DNA of 17,463 nucleotides from Lachnospiraceae bacterium UBA3643 (lineage in GTDB: Bacteria; Bacillota; Clostridia; Lachnospirales; Lachnospiraceae), in contig DFKO01000013.1 of the NCBI GenBank assembly GCA_002373855.1, positions 1 through 17,463 on the forward strand, read 5' to 3'. The position numbers were made by a program, and so were the translations under genes. Below, one piece after another: positions 13,660-17,463 of the stretch; position 1 is the stretch's first letter; each line of letters starts with the position of its first letter. A model generated the notes under the pieces. It ran no database searches, was not told the origin of the DNA, and was given only the letters and a program-made list of their open reading frames with translations.

Positions 13660-15402
13660 ATGGAAGATAACAACAAGGAAATGCTTTCAGAAGAAATTAA
13701 TGAGACTAAAACCGAAAAGAAAGGTTTTGTCGGTAACATTAAGGCAGCACTCTCAAAAATGGTGACAGGCCTTATCAGAGTATTTAAGGATTATCCTCTT
13801 ACAATGGGGGCGATAGTCATTGCATCGATTATTGCAGCCATATTGATTGAATACGAGGGAGAAAGTGAATTTCTCGCAAAGGCAGGTTTGTTCTTTGGCA
13901 TTTTTTCACTTCAGTCAATATTCTCAGAGGAGCATTTCAGAAAAAAAATCATTCACTATATAATAACCGAGGCTGTGGCCGCAGGCCTGGCAGTACTGTT
14001 TGTGGCTGTTATCAGCACTGAGCAGGAAACGCTTTTTGGAATGAATATCCTGATATTGCAGAATTACCTGATCAGATTTTATGTTGTATGGCTTTCCGGA
14101 CTTGTGGTTGCTGCACTGTATCATATGTTTAAACGTTCCGGGGATACTTTTGAGAGATATTGCATAGATACATTCTGCTCATTTGTCAGAGTATCTGTTG
14201 TATACGGACTCCTGGCCGGAGGTATTGCAATTATTGTTGCCATATTTAATTACCTGATCGTTGATACACATTACTTTTTGGGGCGCCTGGAGATATTCCT
14301 GGCCGGAGGCATATATGTACCTGCATGTATTCTCTGCTTTTCCCAGAAACAGGAGATGTACGGCAAGTTTTCAAGACTCGTATTTCTCTATGTACTTGAG
14401 CCCATGCTCATGATAGCAGATGTCATCATTTATGCTTATATAATCAAGATTCTCTTTGGCAGGGAGTGGCCATCCAATGAGGTATTTGCCATACTCACCT
14501 TCCTGTTCTGTGTGGGACTCTTTATATGGACCATGTGCGGAGGCATAGACGAGGAAAATAATTTCTTTGTAAAGGTTTCAAAGAAACTGCCCTTTGTATT
14601 TGCACCGTTTATCATACTTCAGGCTATATGTGTCGGTATGCGTATCGGCCAGTACGGAATCACACCTGACAGATACATGGGCGTGATGGTGATTGCAGCT
14701 GAGGTTATCTATATTGCAGTCTACACGATTCAGATCATAAAAAAGAAAAATGTTGTCTCTTGTATGCTTTATGTCGGAGTGGCTTTACTTTTTATCGGTG
14801 TGCTTATGCCGGGACTCAACTGCTTTGATATGACATTCAATTCCCAATATGCAAAGGTAAGAGAGCTGCTTGATAAAGGGGATAAGATAAAAGACAGCGA
14901 TAAAAAAGAGTTAGCGAGCAGATGCAATGTCATCAGGAAGCTTGATATGATCTCGGAAGAAAAACTGAACAGTCTCCTTTCAAAAGATGAAAAGAAAATG
15001 ATAGATGAGATCACCAGTTACTCATATTACGGCACCTATTACAGAACCTATATATCTGATTATGAGAGTCTCGGACTCGTAGATGTATCTGAATATAGTT
15101 CAATGGCGCCTTTTAGCTGTTATTATCCGGATAATACAAGGGATGTATCAGAATATTCCCAGACATTATTTGATGTTACGATGGATAATTACATAGAGGA
15201 TAAATATTTTGATATAGCAGAAATCCTTGAAGGATGGATGGATGACTATACTGATAATACTTCAGAGTTTGATGTGAATGGGATAGTATACCATCTTGAT
15301 GATCATACTGATATGCGTATTACAAATGTATCTATGACATACAACAGCGATGACAAGACCATAGAATATCTCAATTTATCAGGATTTTTGTTCTTTAAAT
15401 AA
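13660..15402 (+). CDS. Polytopic membrane protein with DUF4153, function unknown
   Basis: A 580-residue integral membrane protein. The first 43 residues are polar and cytosolic-looking; about 11 hydrophobic segments follow between residues 47 and 385 (for example 101-119, 136-156, 177-200, 240-264, 342-360, 366-383). The tract YGITPDRYMGVMV at 332-344 is the hallmark of DUF4153, a family common in Firmicutes with no settled function that I know of. Residues about 386-580 form a soluble tail: a lysine-rich helical part (400-450), then a tyrosine-rich beta-like region with two DVSEYS copies (475-480 and 495-500). Depending on topology this tail is probably extracytoplasmic. A GGGAGG site (13643-13648) lies 11 bases before the ATG. 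It is 23 bases after the alpha-galactosidase and could be read on the same transcript, but a role in sugar use is not supported by the sequence. Confidence 0.8.
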   Translation: MEDNNKEMLSEEINETKTEKKGFVGNIKAALSKMVTGLIRVFKDYPLTMGAIVIASIIAAILIEYEGESEFLAKAGLFFGIFSLQSIFSEEHFRKKIIHYIITEAVAAGLAVLFVAVISTEQETLFGMNILILQNYLIRFYVVWLSGLVVAALYHMFKRSGDTFERYCIDTFCSFVRVSVVYGLLAGGIAIIVAIFNYLIVDTHYFLGRLEIFLAGGIYVPACILCFSQKQEMYGKFSRLVFLYVLEPMLMIADVIIYAYIIKILFGREWPSNEVFAILTFLFCVGLFIWTMCGGIDEENNFFVKVSKKLPFVFAPFIILQAICVGMRIGQYGITPDRYMGVMVIAAEVIYIAVYTIQIIKKKNVVSCMLYVGVALLFIGVLMPGLNCFDMTFNSQYAKVRELLDKGDKIKDSDKKELASRCNVIRKLDMISEEKLNSLLSKDEKKMIDEITSYSYYGTYYRTYISDYESLGLVDVSEYSSMAPFSCYYPDNTRDVSEYSQTLFDVTMDNYIEDKYFDIAEILEGWMDDYTDNTSEFDVNGIVYHLDDHTDMRITNVSMTYNSDDKTIEYLNLSGFLFFK

Positions 15403-15447
15403 TATATGATATATGAATGCCGGATTATTCTTTACAGGAAATAATTA

Positions 15448-15456
15448 TGGTATAAT
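15448..15456 (+). promoter_or_regulatory. Extended -10 promoter of the EAL-domain gene
   Basis: TGG directly followed by TATAAT (15451-15456) fits the TGnTATAAT extended -10 pattern, which can work with a weak -35 (TTCTTT at 15428-15433, spacer 17). Transcription would start near 15463, giving a leader of about 32 bases. Confidence 0.6.
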
Positions 15457-15494
15457 AAATTGTTAACTAACACGACTTTTTTTCAGGGACATAA

Positions 15495-17411
15495 ATGGAT
15501 AATAAAGAAAGCCTGTTTGGAACAAAACATAAAGTCACATTTGCCGTAATGGCGTGTATATTAATAGGATTCTTCATTGTCGGAGCGGTATCCTACAGGC
15601 AGATTTATGTCCTTTTTCTGAATCAGATAAAAGACAGCGCAATGATCATTGCGAGTCAGGCTGCCAAAGATGTGGACGGTGAGGCGCTCCTTGATGTTTC
15701 GGAGAGGGGAGACGAAGCATACAAAAAAGTCTACGATGAGATGGAGATATACCTCAATTACAATATCATCGAGTATATCTACACGATGAGGATGAAAGAT
15801 AACAAACTTGTATTTGTGGTTGATATGGATCAGGATGAACCTGCGGCGGTCGGAGAGGAATATCAGCTGCTTGAAGGTATGAAAGGCGCCTTTAACGGAG
15901 ATGTTTCCTGTGACAGTGATATTACGTGGGACAAGTGGGGGTCTTATATCAGCGCATATGCTCCGGTTTTTTGTGAAGATGGAAGCGTAGCAGGTATAGT
16001 CGGTATTGATGTAAGTGTCAATGAGATTAACGAACAGCTCATGCGTTTCAGGAGAGCGATGATAATTGCAGTATCATTGTTTATCGCCGTATCATTCTCA
16101 ATTATCGTATTTGTACTGCTCAGGTACAGCAACATTGATTCCCTAACAGGAATAGCAGATTATCAGAGACTTAATATCAGAGGAACCAGTCTCCAGAGGA
16201 GAAGAAAACTTTCGCTGTTTACAGCGGTTCTTGTTAATATCAGAGATTTCAAATATCTAAATCAGCGTTTCGGTACGAGAAACGGTGATATAATCCTGCG
16301 TAAATTTGCACAGCGGATAAACGGACTCCTGAAGAGAGGTGAGTTTGTTGCCCGAACGGGAAACGATAACTTCCTGATTCTGATATATAAAGACAGGGTG
16401 GATAACCTGCTGGGAGCTTTTGATAATATCACAATGTTTCTCCAGACAGATGACGGCAGGGAGGAAATAGGCATACCTGTAAGATGCGGTATATATGATA
16501 TCGTGGATGGTGACAACATCAGTGAAGTCACAAACAGATGCTCTGCTGCAATCAACAAGGCAAGACTCAGCAATGAAACCCACGTGGTCAGATTTGAGAA
16601 GAGCATGCTCGACAACCTCGTCCACGAGAAAGGTGTGCTTGCATCATACAGAAACGGAATCCTCCGTAAAGAATTTACGGCATATTATCAGCCCAAGGTT
16701 GATATCAATACAAATACACTGGTCGGAGCCGAGGCCCTTATCAGGTGGATCAAGGATGGCAAGCTGGTACCACCGGGAATGTTTATCCCGATCCTTGAAA
16801 AAGAAGGCTTTGTGCCTGAGCTTGATATGTATGTCTTTGATAAAGTCTGCCAGGATATAAAGCATTGGGAGAAAGACGGATATAAACCTGTCCGTATATC
16901 ATCAAACTTTTCAAAACTTCATCTGAAGAATCCGAACTTTGCAGATGAGATCATCGAGATAGCCAATAAGTATGATATTGATTATAAATACCTGGATGTG
17001 GAGATTACGGAGTCTTCGGGTTATTCGGATTTTGATGCTCTGATGACATTCATAAAGAGGATGAAGGAAGTTGGCATATCCGTATCAATGGACGATTTCG
17101 GCACAGGATATTCGTCACTGTCGATGCTGCGTGATGTAGATGTTGATATAGTCAAGATTGATAAATCATTTGTAGATATTGTCACAAAGGGCGATGAACT
17201 CGGTACCCGGTTCTTTAAAAACGTTGTAAAGATGATACATGACCTGGAGAGAGATACAGTATCAGAGGGTGTTGAGACAAAACAGCAGATTGAGATATTA
17301 AAAAAGACTGAATGTCATGTTGCCCAGGGCTACTACTATGACAAGCCTCTGCCCGAGCAGGAATTCTTTGAGAGAGTAAAAGCTCCTCATGATTTTTATA
17401 AAGATAAGTAA
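15495..17411 (+). CDS. Membrane Cache-GGDEF-EAL protein, probable cyclic-di-GMP phosphodiesterase
   Basis: A 638-residue inner-membrane signalling protein. Helix 1 is at about 14-33, an extracytoplasmic Cache/PDC-like sensor at about 45-185 (ending in the family-like SYISAYAPVF and GIVGIDVSV; two cysteines C139 and C160 may form a disulphide), and helix 2 at about 188-210. The GGDEF-like domain (DSLTG at 215-219) is degenerate: the motif reads GNDNF at 289-293, the metal-binding DxD position reads N248-I-R250, and the inhibitory RxxD site reads K280-R-G-E283. The EAL domain is complete: E413-A-L, N471, E503, D533-D534 in DDFGTG, K554, E591 in EGVE. It should therefore hydrolyse c-di-GMP to pGpG, with the first domain as a binding or regulatory module. 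An AGGGA site at 15485-15489 (five-base spacer) precedes the ATG. It has its own promoter. Confidence 0.93.
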   Translation: MDNKESLFGTKHKVTFAVMACILIGFFIVGAVSYRQIYVLFLNQIKDSAMIIASQAAKDVDGEALLDVSERGDEAYKKVYDEMEIYLNYNIIEYIYTMRMKDNKLVFVVDMDQDEPAAVGEEYQLLEGMKGAFNGDVSCDSDITWDKWGSYISAYAPVFCEDGSVAGIVGIDVSVNEINEQLMRFRRAMIIAVSLFIAVSFSIIVFVLLRYSNIDSLTGIADYQRLNIRGTSLQRRRKLSLFTAVLVNIRDFKYLNQRFGTRNGDIILRKFAQRINGLLKRGEFVARTGNDNFLILIYKDRVDNLLGAFDNITMFLQTDDGREEIGIPVRCGIYDIVDGDNISEVTNRCSAAINKARLSNETHVVRFEKSMLDNLVHEKGVLASYRNGILRKEFTAYYQPKVDINTNTLVGAEALIRWIKDGKLVPPGMFIPILEKEGFVPELDMYVFDKVCQDIKHWEKDGYKPVRISSNFSKLHLKNPNFADEIIEIANKYDIDYKYLDVEITESSGYSDFDALMTFIKRMKEVGISVSMDDFGTGYSSLSMLRDVDVDIVKIDKSFVDIVTKGDELGTRFFKNVVKMIHDLERDTVSEGVETKQQIEILKKTECHVAQGYYYDKPLPEQEFFERVKAPHDFYKDK

Positions 17412-17429
17412 AAGGTTGTGTAACAGGCT

Positions 17430-17463
17430 TTGAGCAGAAAGAAGAGAAAGAATAAATCAGGTA
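17430..17463 (+). CDS. Possible start of a next gene, TTG initiation, cut by window end
   Basis: A TTG at 17430 opens a frame to the window end whose first 11 residues would be MSRKKRKNKSG-like, a basic start often seen in membrane or RNA-binding proteins. There is no strong ribosome site (only AAAGG at about 17410-17414, too far upstream), so this is weak. Confidence 0.25.
   Translation, partial: MSRKKRKNKSG

Noticed and set aside
15473..15484. Run of seven T residues before the EAL gene, considered as a terminator
   Set aside because: No GC-rich stem precedes it; only the AT-rich TGTTA/TAACA repeat with a two-base loop.
1..17463. Search for CRISPR arrays, transposases, phage genes, tRNA or rRNA
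   Set aside because: No regularly spaced repeats, no transposase or integrase motifs and no recognisable structural RNA sequence were seen; almost all of the window is occupied by well-supported protein genes.

Overview
The window looks like a chromosomal segment of an anaerobic, AT-leaning, low-GC Gram-positive bacterium, most likely of the Lachnospiraceae/Clostridia. The evidence is the purine-rich Shine-Dalgarno sites (GGAGG type), ClpS paired with a ClpA-type unfoldase, a TIGR03905-type TSCPD mini-protein, a DUF4153 membrane protein and a GPH/galactosidase cassette. This placement rests on gene content and style, not on a search. I see no rRNA, tRNA, CRISPR array, insertion sequence, phage gene or origin.

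Layout. Bases 1-2954 (+): the end of an ABC-transporter ATPase, a GT4 glycosyltransferase, a flavodoxin-like/SCP2 fusion protein and a HIT-family hydrolase, all tightly packed. Bases 2964-4295 (-): a two-gene unit reading toward it, TSCPD protein then murG, with its own good sigma-A-type promoter near 4333-4361. Bases 4296-4748: a divergent promoter region, a previously easy-to-miss 43-residue membrane protein (4505-4636) and an intrinsic terminator (4682-4711). Bases 4749-15402 (+): clpS, clpA, a GH2 beta-galactosidase, a MelB-like GPH symporter, a GH36 alpha-galactosidase and a DUF4153 polytopic membrane protein, with gaps of 30 bases or less and one ATGA overlap. Bases 15403-15494: an extended -10 promoter. 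Bases 15495-17411 (+): a membrane-anchored Cache-GGDEF-EAL protein whose GGDEF half is degenerate and whose EAL half is intact. A possible next gene begins at 17430.

How the genes work together. ClpS delivers N-degron substrates to ClpA, which carries the IGF loop needed to dock on ClpP (not in this window). The GPH symporter and the two signal-peptide-less galactosidases form a self-sufficient intracellular route: import of small alpha- or beta-galactosides (melibiose, raffinose-type or lactose/galactobiose-type sugars) followed by hydrolysis to galactose. No regulator or promoter specific to this cassette is visible. The TSCPD-murG pair couples a small cysteine-containing protein with lipid II synthesis. 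The last gene probably lowers cyclic-di-GMP in response to an extracytoplasmic signal.

Overall this is largely ordinary core and metabolic genome. I do not see a clear new defence or mobile system. The items most worth a second look are the flavodoxin-SCP2 fusion, the small membrane protein and terminator ahead of clpS, the regulator-free galactoside cassette fused to the clpSA unit, and the degenerate GGDEF domain.
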